Of a stretch of DNA of 64,000 nucleotides, positions 42,645 through 50,718 are shown one piece after another (position 1 is the stretch's first letter; the number at the start of each line of letters is the position of its first letter). The position numbers and the translations under genes were made by a program. The notes under the pieces were generated by a model. The model was not told the origin of the DNA. It was given only the letters and a program-made list of their open reading frames with translations, and made no database searches. The DNA lies in assembly GCA_002389905.1 (NCBI GenBank), contig DGRE01000041.1, forward strand, positions 62,001-126,000, written 5' to 3'. The DNA is from Hungatella sp. UBA4396 (GTDB taxonomy: Bacteria; Bacillota; Clostridia; Lachnospirales; Lachnospiraceae).

Positions 42645-43817
42645 TTGATAGTTTTAAATGGCATTACCTGGGATCATGACAGGGGGCTTCTGCCCCTATT
42701 GGAAACAACGAAAAGTTTCCATAAGCTGTATCCTGAGATAGATATTCGCTGGAAGAAGCGTACCTTGAAGGAGTTTGGGGATTTTCCCGTGGAGGAGCTT
42801 GCAAAGGAATATGACCTACTGCTTGTAGATCACCCATTTTCAGGAGAAGCTTATAAGCACAATATTTTAATTGACTATAACCAGTATATGCCAAAGGAAG
42901 TGCTGCAGCTCAGAGAGGAGCAGGAACTGGGAGAAACACACAAATGCTACAATTATAATGGGAAGCAGCTGGCGTTGAGCGTGGATATCTCTGCCATGGT
43001 AAGTGCATACAGAAAGGATTTGTTTGAAGCAGCAGGACGCGGCCTCCCGGAAACACTGGAGGAGGTGATTGAACTGGCACGGGATACCGGCCAGGTTGCA
43101 GCACCTCTTGGGCCCACGGATATATGGTGTATCTTTTTGAGTCTGGGAGCAGCCAGATTTGGGTCTGATTTTGTCACAGAACAGGGACTTAATATGGAGA
43201 ATGCAGTGTGGGCAATCGACTGTATTTATGATTTATACAGGGTCCTGATGCCTGAGAGTATTGACTATAATCCGATTCAAATTATGGATAGGATGTCCCG
43301 GGAGAATAGTATATTGTATGCACCATTCTGTTTTGGGTATGTAAATTATGCGTGGAAAAACCGGGATAATCCACTGAATTTTACGGACACTCCCCTTTGG
43401 GACAACGCCAAGAGAGCATGTATATTGGGAGGAGTGGGAATAGCAGTTTCCGCCAGCAGCAAGAACATCGAAGCTGCTGTCCGGTATGCGGAATACGTGA
43501 CCAGACCTCATATACAGGAATATGAATACTTTCTTTCAGGTGGGCAGCCAGGACAGAAGGATGCCTGGATGTCTGATCATAACAATGAATTGACAGGTAA
43601 CTTTTTCTTAAATACGTTGCAAACAATTAAACGTGCCTACCTCAGGCCGAGATTTCCCGGCTGGAATGTATTTCAGGAAAAATGCTGTATCATTTTGAAT
43701 GAAGGGGTACGTACTGGCATTGCGGCAGAAGAAATAGCGCAGACGATTCAGGAACTATTTAATAAATATATTGGAGCAAATCCAGGAAAGGAAGGAGAGC
43801 AATGTATCAATATCTGA
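42645..43817 (+). CDS. Solute-binding-like protein without signal peptide
   Basis: 390-aa protein with the fold pattern of family 1 extracellular solute-binding proteins (SFHKLYPEIDIRWKKR, EYDLLLVDHPFSGEA, VSAYRKDLFEAAGRGLPETL, GIAVSASSKNIEAAVRYAEY). It begins directly with MIVLNGITWDHDRGLLPLLE, lacking a signal sequence or lipobox, so it should stay in the cytoplasm. TTG 42645 has AAGGAG about 9 bases upstream; TTG 42627 is an alternative. It overlaps the hydratase by 16 bases. I recall similar leaderless proteins next to CaiB-type genes in other bacteria. A role as ligand sensor, chaperone or enzyme is possible; none is established. Confidence 0.8.
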   Translation: MIVLNGITWDHDRGLLPLLETTKSFHKLYPEIDIRWKKRTLKEFGDFPVEELAKEYDLLLVDHPFSGEAYKHNILIDYNQYMPKEVLQLREEQELGETHKCYNYNGKQLALSVDISAMVSAYRKDLFEAAGRGLPETLEEVIELARDTGQVAAPLGPTDIWCIFLSLGAARFGSDFVTEQGLNMENAVWAIDCIYDLYRVLMPESIDYNPIQIMDRMSRENSILYAPFCFGYVNYAWKNRDNPLNFTDTPLWDNAKRACILGGVGIAVSASSKNIEAAVRYAEYVTRPHIQEYEYFLSGGQPGQKDAWMSDHNNELTGNFFLNTLQTIKRAYLRPRFPGWNVFQEKCCIILNEGVRTGIAAEEIAQTIQELFNKYIGANPGKEGEQCINI

Positions 43818-44560
43818 CAGTAGAAAAACGGGATGGGGTTGCTTGGATTACATTCAGGCGCCCGGGACAGCTGAATGCAATGAACCGGGTATTTATGGAT
43901 GAGATTGTAGATGCATTCCACAGTGTCAACCAGGATGAGGAAGTTCGTGTGGTGCTGGTTACAGGAGAGGGAAGATCATTTATGGCAGGAGCTGATATTA
44001 AGGAATATGCGTCCCAGACTGATGAGGAATTCCTGGCATTCCAGAAAAAAGGCTGGCAGCTGTATGATGAGGCGGAAAAAGGGGAAAAACCATTCATCGC
44101 CGTTGTAAACGGCTTTGCACTGGGAGGGGGCTTTGAGATTGCGGCTGCCTGCGATATGATTATTGCCAGCGAGGAGGCGCAGTTTGGTCTTCCTGAAGTA
44201 CACTTGGGGCTGGTTCCGGGGGGTGGAGGAACCCAGAGGCTGATTCAGAAGATTGGAATTAACAGGGTCAGGGAAATTCTCTATCTTGGAGGAAGATATA
44301 CGGCTGCTAAGATGCTGGAGTGGGGAATTGTGAATTATATTGTTCCGGCAGAGCAGTTGAAAGACTATGCACAGGAGCTTGCAGCTAAGCTGGCAAGGCG
44401 CTCCCCTATGGCTATTGCCCAGTTAAAAAAGCTTGCTTATCTTAGCACATGCCCTATGGGATTGGAGGAGCGGATGGAAGAAGAAGGGAAAAGCCTATAT
44501 ATGCTGTTTCACACTCCTCTGGCACAAGAGAAAATAAAGAATTTTGCAAACAAAAAATAG
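43802..44560 (+). CDS. Enoyl-CoA hydratase/isomerase
   Basis: 252-aa crotonase-fold enzyme. The CoA-binding/oxyanion region GRSFMAGADIKEYA is intact; the two catalytic Glu candidates are in ALGGGFEIAAACD and GLPEVHLGLVPGGGGTQRL. GAAGGAGAGC precedes the start. By context it would hydrate, or remove water from, the acyl-CoA made by the CoA-transferase, like CaiD in carnitine metabolism. No dehydrogenase or thiolase follows, so the product leaves the pathway after CoA transfer or is handled elsewhere. Confidence 0.92.
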   Translation: MYQYLTVEKRDGVAWITFRRPGQLNAMNRVFMDEIVDAFHSVNQDEEVRVVLVTGEGRSFMAGADIKEYASQTDEEFLAFQKKGWQLYDEAEKGEKPFIAVVNGFALGGGFEIAAACDMIIASEEAQFGLPEVHLGLVPGGGGTQRLIQKIGINRVREILYLGGRYTAAKMLEWGIVNYIVPAEQLKDYAQELAAKLARRSPMAIAQLKKLAYLSTCPMGLEERMEEEGKSLYMLFHTPLAQEKIKNFANKK

Positions 44561-44587
44561 TGAAAACACAGAAAAAAGGAGAAGAAT

Positions 44588-45664
44588 ATGAAAAAATGGA
44601 GTTTTTTAGCAGCAGTTGCTGTATCAATGTTAGCTATGGCCGGGTGTGCAGGTACATCGGATTCAGGTAAGGGAGCAAAAGGAACGGTTCAGGATGCAGG
44701 CAAGACTGAGAATGGAAGTGAAGGAGAGAAACCTGCTGGGGATAATGCTTCCAACGACAAACCAGTGGTACTCAAGTTAAATCACGTACAGAGCAATACT
44801 GATCCTGTACAGGATGCATTTTTACAGCTTGCAGATATGGTGAAGGAGCGTTCCGCCGGAAGTATAGAGATTCAGGTATATGCCAACTCTGAGCTGGGAA
44901 GTAATAAGGACAATCTGGAACAGGTAGCAAATGGTGCTTCCATTATCGCAGTAGGTGATACAGGATTCCTGTCTGATTATGTGTCTGATATTGGAATCAT
45001 GAATGGACCCTTTCTTTATGGTTCTTATGATGATTTATTAAAGCTTACGGATTCAGATTGGTACGGAAAGATGGAGGAGGCATGCAGTAATCAGGGAATT
45101 AAGCTTCTGGCTATGAATTGGTATTTTGGTGAGCGGCATATTATTTCCAAGAAGCCAATTAATACACCGGCCGACATGAAAGGTTTGAAAATCAGGGTTC
45201 CTTCCAATACAATGTGGACAGCAACCATGGAGTCACTGGGAGCAGCGCCTACAACCATTCAATGGAGTGAGGTTTACAGTGCTTTGGACCAGGGAGTAGT
45301 TGATGCCGCTGAGGCGCCACTGGCAACTATTTATACTTCCAAACTTCAGGAAGCAGCCAAGAATATAGCCACGACAGGTCATTTTACAGGAATCATTGGT
45401 TTGGAGATGTCACAAAGTGTGTGGGACAGCATGAGTGTCAATCAGCAGGCCGTTATGGAAGAATGCATCAAAGAAGTGGGCAAGATTTACAGTGAGAATG
45501 TGATTGCAAGTGAGCAAGAGTGGAGAGGGAAATTGGAAGCAGAGGGTGTAGTATTTACAGATGTTGACAGGGAACCGTTCAGGGAAGCCAGCGCCAGTGT
45601 GTACACGAAGTTTCCGGAATGGTCAGATGGATTATATGATACGGTTCTGGAAGAGATGAAATAA
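44588..45664 (+). CDS. dctP: TRAP transporter substrate-binding lipoprotein (DctP)
   Basis: 358-aa extracytoplasmic receptor. Signal peptide KKWSFLAAVAVSMLAMAGC with lipobox LAMAGC anchors it as a lipoprotein, followed by a Gly/Asp/Asn-rich linker. The body has DctP/TAXI-type features: LKLNHVQSNTDPVQDAFLQL, EIQVYANSELGSNKDNLEQV and KGLKIRVPSNTMW with the conserved Arg that usually binds a carboxylate. The ligand is therefore probably an organic acid. It heads the dctPQM set and belongs to the LacI-controlled operon. Confidence 0.93.
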   Translation: MKKWSFLAAVAVSMLAMAGCAGTSDSGKGAKGTVQDAGKTENGSEGEKPAGDNASNDKPVVLKLNHVQSNTDPVQDAFLQLADMVKERSAGSIEIQVYANSELGSNKDNLEQVANGASIIAVGDTGFLSDYVSDIGIMNGPFLYGSYDDLLKLTDSDWYGKMEEACSNQGIKLLAMNWYFGERHIISKKPINTPADMKGLKIRVPSNTMWTATMESLGAAPTTIQWSEVYSALDQGVVDAAEAPLATIYTSKLQEAAKNIATTGHFTGIIGLEMSQSVWDSMSVNQQAVMEECIKEVGKIYSENVIASEQEWRGKLEAEGVVFTDVDREPFREASASVYTKFPEWSDGLYDTVLEEMK

Positions 45665-45695
45665 CTGACATGCTCTAATTTATAGGAGGTTAGCA

Positions 45696-46181
45696 GTGAA
45701 AGTATTAATTGGACGAATAGAAATCATACTGGCCGGAACGGCCATGGGTATTGCAGTAATAGCCACATTTTTAAATGTTATATGCCGCTACTTCTTTAAT
45801 CACCCTATTTACCAGGCAGAGGAAATCGCAACATCCATGTTTGTTTGGCTTGTATTTATAGGGGCAAGTGCCTGCTTTAAAGAGGATATGCATGTTGGCA
45901 TAGACTGTCTGGTAAGTCTGCTTCCTGATAGAATACGCAGATGGGTTGGGATATTTACAGATATAGTATTGATATTAATTAATATCGCGATGGCTTACAT
46001 GGCGATTACAATTACAATCAGCGCCAGAATGAAGCTGACCAGTGCACTGAGGGTGTCATATTCCTTTATCGATGCAGCAGCAGCCATTGGCTTCATATGT
46101 ATGGCAATCCATTCAGTTGAATTTTTAATTCGGGATTGCAAAGCCCTTACGAGTACAGAGGATGAGAAAGGAGGGGAATAA
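45696..46181 (+). CDS. dctQ: TRAP transporter small permease (DctQ)
   Basis: 161-aa protein with four helices; the region NVICRYFFNHPIYQAEEIAT and the following FVWLVFIGASACFKEDMHVG are signature DctQ sequence. It begins at GTG 45696 with AGGAGG upstream. It partners the large permease, whose ATG lies two bases after its stop. Confidence 0.92.
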   Translation: MKVLIGRIEIILAGTAMGIAVIATFLNVICRYFFNHPIYQAEEIATSMFVWLVFIGASACFKEDMHVGIDCLVSLLPDRIRRWVGIFTDIVLILINIAMAYMAITITISARMKLTSALRVSYSFIDAAAAIGFICMAIHSVEFLIRDCKALTSTEDEKGGE

Positions 46182-46182
46182 G

Positions 46183-47466
46183 ATGGTGATTTTTCCATTA
46201 CTTATATTGTTTGTATTGTTTATGTTTAATATTCCGGTAGCATTCTGCCTGATGATTTCTGCTCTGTCATATTTTGTATTTTGTCCTACCGGCATGCCGG
46301 CTAATATGGTAATTCAGCGTATGATTGCTAGTTCTGAGTCATTTCCCATGCTTGCCATCCCTTTTTTCATACTGGCCGGCACAATTATGACCTATTCTGG
46401 TATCTCCTCCAGGCTTATGAGCTTTGCGGAATGCCTAACAGGCCATATGTCAGGCGGCCTTGGACAGGTGAATGTCCTGCTTAGTGCATTGATGGGAGGG
46501 GTGTCGGGATCCTCCAATGCAGATGCGGCCATGCAATCCAAAATGCTGGTACCAGAAATGGAAAAGCGTGGATATGGAAGAGGATTTTCAGCTGCGGTTA
46601 CGGCAGCATCGGCCTGCATCACGCCGATCATTCCTCCCGGCATTACCCTGATTCTTTACGCCTTTATGGCAGAGGTGTCTGTCAGCAAGATGTTTGTAGC
46701 AGGATATGTTCCGGGTGTGCTTATTACAATTGCACTGATGATAGTTGTGGCCATACAGTCCAGACGCAAAGGCTATAAACCTGTACGGGAAAAGGCGGCC
46801 TCAGCTCAGGAGATATGGAAAGAATTTGTTAAATCCATCTGGGCTTTGTTTATGCCCTTTGGATTGATCATGGGGTTGAGAATTGGGATATTCACAGCAA
46901 GCGAAGCAGGTGCAGTAAGTATTATATATACGTTGCTGGTAGGATTCTTCGTATACAAGGAATTGGATATTAAAATGATACCTCGTATTATTAAGGAATC
47001 CGTTTATTCCACATGTTCAGTCATGTTGATTATAGTGTCTGCATCAGCATTCAGCTATTACATGAGCTGGGAACGTATTCCGCAAATGATTACGGAAATG
47101 CTTACCTCCCTTACCTCCAGTCCTGTGATTCTGCTTATAATCATCAATGTGTTCCTGCTGGTTCTGGGTATGTTCTTAGAGGGGACGGCAAGTCTGATTA
47201 TATTGACGCCTCTTTTACTGCCGGTTGCCACATCTCTGGGGATTGACCCCATTCATTTGGGAATCGTAATGGTAGTAAACATTACCATGGGAGGAATCAC
47301 ACCGCCTTTTGGCACTTTGATTTTTGTAGTGTGCTCAACGCTTAAGCTGAAAGTGGTGGATTTTGTGAAGGAAAGCTTGCCGTTTATTGCAGCACTTGTG
47401 GCAGTGCTTCTTATTATTACATATATACCGGGGCTCGTGACATTCTTACCTTATTTAATAGGATAG
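46183..47466 (+). CDS. dctM: TRAP transporter large permease (DctM)
   Basis: 427-aa membrane protein with about 12 helices, driving sodium- or proton-coupled uptake. Family marks are PFFILAGTIMTYSGIS, LMGGVSGSSNADAAMQSKML, TPIIPPGITLILYA and the C-terminal GGITPPFGTLIFVV. ATG 46183 is chosen, with AAAGGAGGGG upstream; an in-frame start at 46162 would overlap dctQ. It is the last gene of the operon. Confidence 0.93.
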   Translation: MVIFPLLILFVLFMFNIPVAFCLMISALSYFVFCPTGMPANMVIQRMIASSESFPMLAIPFFILAGTIMTYSGISSRLMSFAECLTGHMSGGLGQVNVLLSALMGGVSGSSNADAAMQSKMLVPEMEKRGYGRGFSAAVTAASACITPIIPPGITLILYAFMAEVSVSKMFVAGYVPGVLITIALMIVVAIQSRRKGYKPVREKAASAQEIWKEFVKSIWALFMPFGLIMGLRIGIFTASEAGAVSIIYTLLVGFFVYKELDIKMIPRIIKESVYSTCSVMLIIVSASAFSYYMSWERIPQMITEMLTSLTSSPVILLIIINVFLLVLGMFLEGTASLIILTPLLLPVATSLGIDPIHLGIVMVVNITMGGITPPFGTLIFVVCSTLKLKVVDFVKESLPFIAALVAVLLIITYIPGLVTFLPYLIG

Positions 47467-47484
47467 AGTACGGACAGTGTATTT

Positions 47485-47543
47485 TATAAAAATGGAGTTG
47501 TTGCAAAAGTAGAAATATACTGGAGCAGCAGCTCTATTTTTAT
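47485..47543 (+). terminator. Terminator of the TRAP operon
   Basis: ATAAAAATGGAGTTGTTGC pairs with GCAGCAGCTCTATTTTTAT through G-C, A-T and G-T pairs, with a loop of about 20 bases and an inherent T run. Confidence 0.7.
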
Positions 47544-47603
47544 AAACAGCAGCAATTAAATATTAAAATCGAAAATTCCAATTATGAGTAAATTAGAAGA
47601 AAT

Positions 47604-47981
47604 CTACATATCCTCTGTAACTTCCGCAACGGCCGTTTCGTAATACCGTAGTTTGTAATCAATGGTTTCCATATGCTCTTTGAGCTGGGCCATCTGCACC
47701 TCCACATCCTTTTTGTGGTTACGGATAATTTCGAGCCGCTGAGGAAGCGTCTCATCTCCCTGCATACAAAAGTCGATAAACTCTTTGATTTTCTTGATGG
47801 GCATGCCTGTATCCTTCAGGCAATTTATCACCTGCAGCCATTCAAAGTCGCTCTCCTTAAAGGAACGGATGCCGCGGGGAGTACGGTCAACATAAGGCAG
47901 CAGCCCCTCTTTGTCATAAAATCGCAGGGTATGTGCGGTCAAACCGCATCGCTGGGCCGCTTGCGTAATCGTATATGTCAT
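47604..47981 (-). CDS. MerR-family regulator
   Basis: 125-aa regulator with the MerR helix-turn-helix and wing (TITQAAQRCGLTAHTLRFYD, PRGIRSFKESDFEWL) and a short coiled-coil dimer helix (QLKEHMETIDYKLRYYE). It lacks a large effector domain and metal-binding Cys pattern, as in the SoxR/YhdM-like small regulators that respond to electrophiles or redox stress. It is divergent from the 48156-50545 operon, and both promoters have the 19-base spacer typical of MerR control. Confidence 0.92.
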   Translation of the reverse strand: MTYTITQAAQRCGLTAHTLRFYDKEGLLPYVDRTPRGIRSFKESDFEWLQVINCLKDTGMPIKKIKEFIDFCMQGDETLPQRLEIIRNHKKDVEVQMAQLKEHMETIDYKLRYYETAVAEVTEDM

Positions 47982-48013
47982 AAATATACCTCCTGATTTT
48001 AATGTTCATAACT

Positions 48014-48044
48014 ATATTAAACCTTAGAGTTTGCTCAAAGTCAA
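48014..48044 (-). promoter_or_regulatory. MerR-type promoter of the regulator gene
   Basis: On the minus strand: TTGACT (48044-48039), 19-base spacer containing a partial dyad TTTGAGCAAACTCTAAG, TAATAT (48019-48014). The element parallels the one at 48093 and suggests autoregulation. Confidence 0.65.
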
Positions 48045-48092
48045 ATTTTTTCATTTTACAAAAATTTTTCTCAAAATTTTTTCTTAAAGGGG

Positions 48093-48123
48093 TTGACTTA
48101 GAGTTTACTCGAAGTCGTAGAAT
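48093..48123 (+). promoter_or_regulatory. MerR-type promoter of the reductase/cupin operon
   Basis: TTGACT (48093-48098), 19-base spacer, TAGAAT (48118-48123). ACTTAGAGT-TT-ACTCGAAGT is a near-perfect dyad covering the spacer. The overlong spacer is the classic arrangement that needs DNA untwisting by a MerR activator. Confidence 0.8.
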
Positions 48124-48155
48124 ATAAAAAAGAAAGGTTGAAAGGAGAAATTTTT

Positions 48156-48899
48156 ATGGAAAGACCTTATATCTTTTGCCATATGCTGACTTCTATAGAC
48201 GGAAAGATTATGGGCAAGTATATGGATACCCCGGAAGGTGAAACTGCCGGGGAGGTGTTTTACCGCATTGCTTTCGGAAAGCCGCCGCACTACCGTCATC
48301 AGGGCTGGCTTTCGGGACGGGTGACCACTGACGATAACTTCACCTTGTACCGCAAGCCCAAACTGGATGAAAACGCGCCGGAAGTAGAGCCGGGCGATTA
48401 TGTGGCCAGGAAAACCAGTATGTACTATGTGTCGGTAGACCCTTCCGGCAAATTGGGCTGGGAAAGCGAAGAACTGACCTATATCGACACCAAGGCCCAT
48501 GTCATCGAGGTGCTGACCGGTAAGGCGGGCAACTCCTATAAAGCATTTTTGCGTAAGTTGGGAATTTCCTACATCATTGCCGGAGACGATATTCTGGACT
48601 ATGGGCTTGCACTGGATAAGCTAAAAAACCTGTTCGGCATTGAAACACTGATGTTAGGGGGCGGCGGTGTCCTCAATTGGTCGTTCATTCAGGCGGGTAT
48701 GTGTGATGAAGTGAGCGTGGTAATTGCTCCGGCTGCCGATGGTTCCTCAGATACCCCTGCCTTGTTTGAAACACGGGGCGGTCTTGCCACCGATACCCCC
48801 ATTCGTTTTTCGCTGCAAAGCGCTGAAGTTATGGATGGCGGCAGTCTATGGCTGCGGTATCTCGTAAAGAATATAGAAGAAAGGCGTGACAGGACATGA
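48156..48899 (+). CDS. Dihydrofolate-reductase-family (RibD C-terminal-like) protein
   Basis: 247-aa protein with the RibD_C/DHFR fold. The N-terminus ERPYIFCHMLTSIDGKIMGKYM is the typical TSIDGKI start, and GIETLMLGGGGVLNWSFIQAGMCDEV is the conserved nucleotide-binding region. Such stand-alone proteins are predicted NADPH-dependent reductases of pyrimidine-like or unknown substrates. ATG 48156 has AAAGGAG 8 bases upstream. It overlaps the cupin gene by four bases and is first in the MerR-controlled operon. Confidence 0.87.
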   Translation: MERPYIFCHMLTSIDGKIMGKYMDTPEGETAGEVFYRIAFGKPPHYRHQGWLSGRVTTDDNFTLYRKPKLDENAPEVEPGDYVARKTSMYYVSVDPSGKLGWESEELTYIDTKAHVIEVLTGKAGNSYKAFLRKLGISYIIAGDDILDYGLALDKLKNLFGIETLMLGGGGVLNWSFIQAGMCDEVSVVIAPAADGSSDTPALFETRGGLATDTPIRFSLQSAEVMDGGSLWLRYLVKNIEERRDRT

Positions 48900-49300
48900 A
48901 TGTAAATGAATTTAACAGTATTTTCCCAGTGGGAGATAAAAACGAAGCCTATGCCCAATATTTTGTGGGGCAGAGCTATCTCAACATGCTGTCCGTCAAG
49001 GGCGTGGTAATTGGCAATGTCACCTTTGAACCGGGCTGCCGGAATAACTGGCATATCCACCACAAGGGCGGCCAGATATTGCTCTGCACCAGCGGGTGCG
49101 GATACTATCAGGCGTGGGGGGAAGAACCACAGGAACTGCACCCGGGAGATGTGGTGCATATTCCACCGGAAGTAAAGCATTGGCACGGTGCTGCACCGGA
49201 TAGCTGGTTTGCCCACCTTGCCGTGGAAGTTCCCGCTGATGGAGCGTCTAACGAATGGCTGGAAGCAGTCAGCAACGAGGATTATAACAATCTAAAATAG
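48896..49300 (+). CDS. Cupin-domain protein
   Basis: 134-aa single-domain cupin. Motif 1 is NWHIHHKGGQILLCTSGCGYY and motif 2 is PGDVVHIPPEVKHWHGA, giving a His-rich metal site. The family (often annotated with carboxymuconolactone decarboxylase partners) includes quinone- and aldehyde-responsive proteins in stress operons. It overlaps the preceding reductase gene and is followed by an aldo/keto reductase, and then by a truncated carboxymuconolactone-decarboxylase-like gene. Confidence 0.9.
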   Translation: MNVNEFNSIFPVGDKNEAYAQYFVGQSYLNMLSVKGVVIGNVTFEPGCRNNWHIHHKGGQILLCTSGCGYYQAWGEEPQELHPGDVVHIPPEVKHWHGAAPDSWFAHLAVEVPADGASNEWLEAVSNEDYNNLK

Positions 49301-49315
49301 AAATGGAGATGCAAT

Positions 49316-50173
49316 ATGATATTGAATGAAATCTATACCCTGTCTAATGGCGTCAAAATCCCCAAGCTGGGTTTGGGCACCTGGTTTATTGAGGATGATA
49401 AGGCTGCACAGGCTGTTAAGGAAGCCGTCCAAATTGGATACCGCCACATCGATACGGCACAGGCATATGGGAATGAACACGGTGTTGGAGAGGGCGTCAG
49501 CTCCTGCGGTGTCTCCCGGGAAGAACTATTTGTGACGACCAAACTTGCGGCAGAAATAAAATCCTATCAGGAGGCAAACAAAGCCATTGACGCATCACTG
49601 AGAAAAATGGGGCTGGACTACATTGACTTAATGCTCATCCACAGCCCTCAGCCCTGGAATGATTTTAGAGGAGGAGATTATGCGGAGGGAAACCGGGAAG
49701 CGTGGCGTGGGTTGGAGAGTGCTTACAAAGCAGGAAAACTCCGTGCTATCGGTGTTTCCAATTTCACACAGCAGGATATTGAGAATATTCTTTCCGGCTG
49801 CATCGAAGCACCGATGGTAAACCAATTACTCGTTCATGCCGGCAATACGCCGTTCCAGCTTGTGGCATACTGCCAAAGCCAGGGAATTCTTGTGGAGGCA
49901 TATTCACCCATTGCTCATGGAGAAATTTTGAAAAACCCGGCAGTAAAAAGCATAGCCGATAAATATAATGTCACTGTTCCACAGCTATGCATTCGTTACA
50001 CTTTACAACTTGGAACCCTTCCGCTGCCCAAAACATCAAATCCACAGCATATGCATGACAACGCACAGGTGGACTTTGTGATCTCTGATGATGATATGGA
50101 ACAACTTAAGAATTTGGAGCAAATTAAGGATTACGGAAAATATAGCGCATTCCCAGTGTTCAGCGGGAAATAA
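49316..50173 (+). CDS. Aldo/keto reductase (2,5-diketogluconate reductase-like)
   Basis: 285-aa NADPH-dependent carbonyl reductase of the AKR5-like branch. Tetrad residues: Asp and Tyr in RHIDTAQAYGNEHGVG, Lys in LFVTTKL, His in DLMLIHSPQPW. NFTQQDI and PLPKTSNPQHMHDN form the cofactor end. It is the third gene of the MerR operon; aldehyde or methylglyoxal detoxification is plausible. Confidence 0.92.
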   Translation: MILNEIYTLSNGVKIPKLGLGTWFIEDDKAAQAVKEAVQIGYRHIDTAQAYGNEHGVGEGVSSCGVSREELFVTTKLAAEIKSYQEANKAIDASLRKMGLDYIDLMLIHSPQPWNDFRGGDYAEGNREAWRGLESAYKAGKLRAIGVSNFTQQDIENILSGCIEAPMVNQLLVHAGNTPFQLVAYCQSQGILVEAYSPIAHGEILKNPAVKSIADKYNVTVPQLCIRYTLQLGTLPLPKTSNPQHMHDNAQVDFVISDDDMEQLKNLEQIKDYGKYSAFPVFSGK

Positions 50174-50185
50174 AGGAGTGGTATC

Positions 50186-50545
50186 ATGCAAAAAGTAACG
50201 GCAGGCCGGGATATTTTGGGAGACTTTGTTCCTAAATTTGCGGAATTGAACGATGATGCCCTGTTCGGTCAGGTGTGGAGCCGGGAAGCACAGCTTTCCC
50301 CACGGGACCACAGTATCATCACGGTGACGGCATTGATGGCAAGCGGAGTGCTGGACAGTTCTCTGCAAAGCCACATGGAGCGCGCCAAGTCCAATGGTGT
50401 GACCAAAGAGGAAATGGCTGAACTACTATATGTACCTTTTCAAAACAATTCCTCATTTAAAGCAGGAACGGCCGATTCAAAACCACAGAGCGAAAGATAC
50501 GCTTTGTGGTTTTCTTATACCCTTTTTACATCTTCATTTTCATAA
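50186..50545 (+). pseudogene. Carboxymuconolactone-decarboxylase-family gene, 3'-truncated
   Basis: The first about 77 codons match the family: FAELNDDALFGQVWSREAQL, SPRDHSIITVTALMASGVLD and MERAKSNGVTKEEMAEL. The helix that should follow (…ITHLAFYAGWPNAWAA) is missing; sequence switches after GAACT to unrelated codons that run through a hairpin terminator (50479-50515). The last about 40 residues are therefore not family sequence. A deletion fused the gene to downstream non-coding DNA. The Cys and most of the C-terminal helix are lost, so activity is doubtful. Confidence 0.75.
50479..50515 (+). terminator. Terminator of the MerR operon
   Basis: AAAACCACA-GAGCG / CGCTT-TGTGGTTTT, loop AAAGATA, then CTTATACC. 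It lies inside the nominal reading frame of the truncated gene at 50186. Confidence 0.8.
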
Positions 50546-50591
50546 TGAGCTATTGTTTTTCTGTTTCTTTTGGTTTAAATCATGAAACCGG

Positions 50592-50663
50592 TTGACTTTG
50601 CTATAATTTTAATATATATTTATTTCACCACTTATTATAATCATTATAATAAGTGGTGAAATA
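50592..50663 (+). promoter_or_regulatory. Promoter plus 20-bp perfect inverted-repeat operator
   Basis: TTGACT (50592-50597), 17 bases, TATATT (50615-50620). Immediately after the -10, TATTTCACCACTTATTATAA (50621-50640) and its exact complement (50644-50663) flank a 3-base centre. The core TTATTATAATcATTATAATAA resembles ROK/NagC-XylR operators. It precedes the PHP-ROK-MFS operon by about 55 bases, so the ROK protein probably represses here. Confidence 0.8.
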
Positions 50664-50718
50664 GTGTATAAGTCATTGATCATCTATCTGACAACACTTT
50701 TTAGAGGAGGAAATATTT

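Noticed and set aside
42627..43817. ABC importer component
   Set aside because: No signal peptide and no ABC permease or ATPase in the neighbourhood; annotated as a leaderless solute-binding-like protein instead.
50621..50663. Terminator or insertion-sequence end
   Set aside because: The perfect palindrome has no T-tract, no transposase nearby and no target duplication; it follows a promoter -10 directly, which fits an operator.
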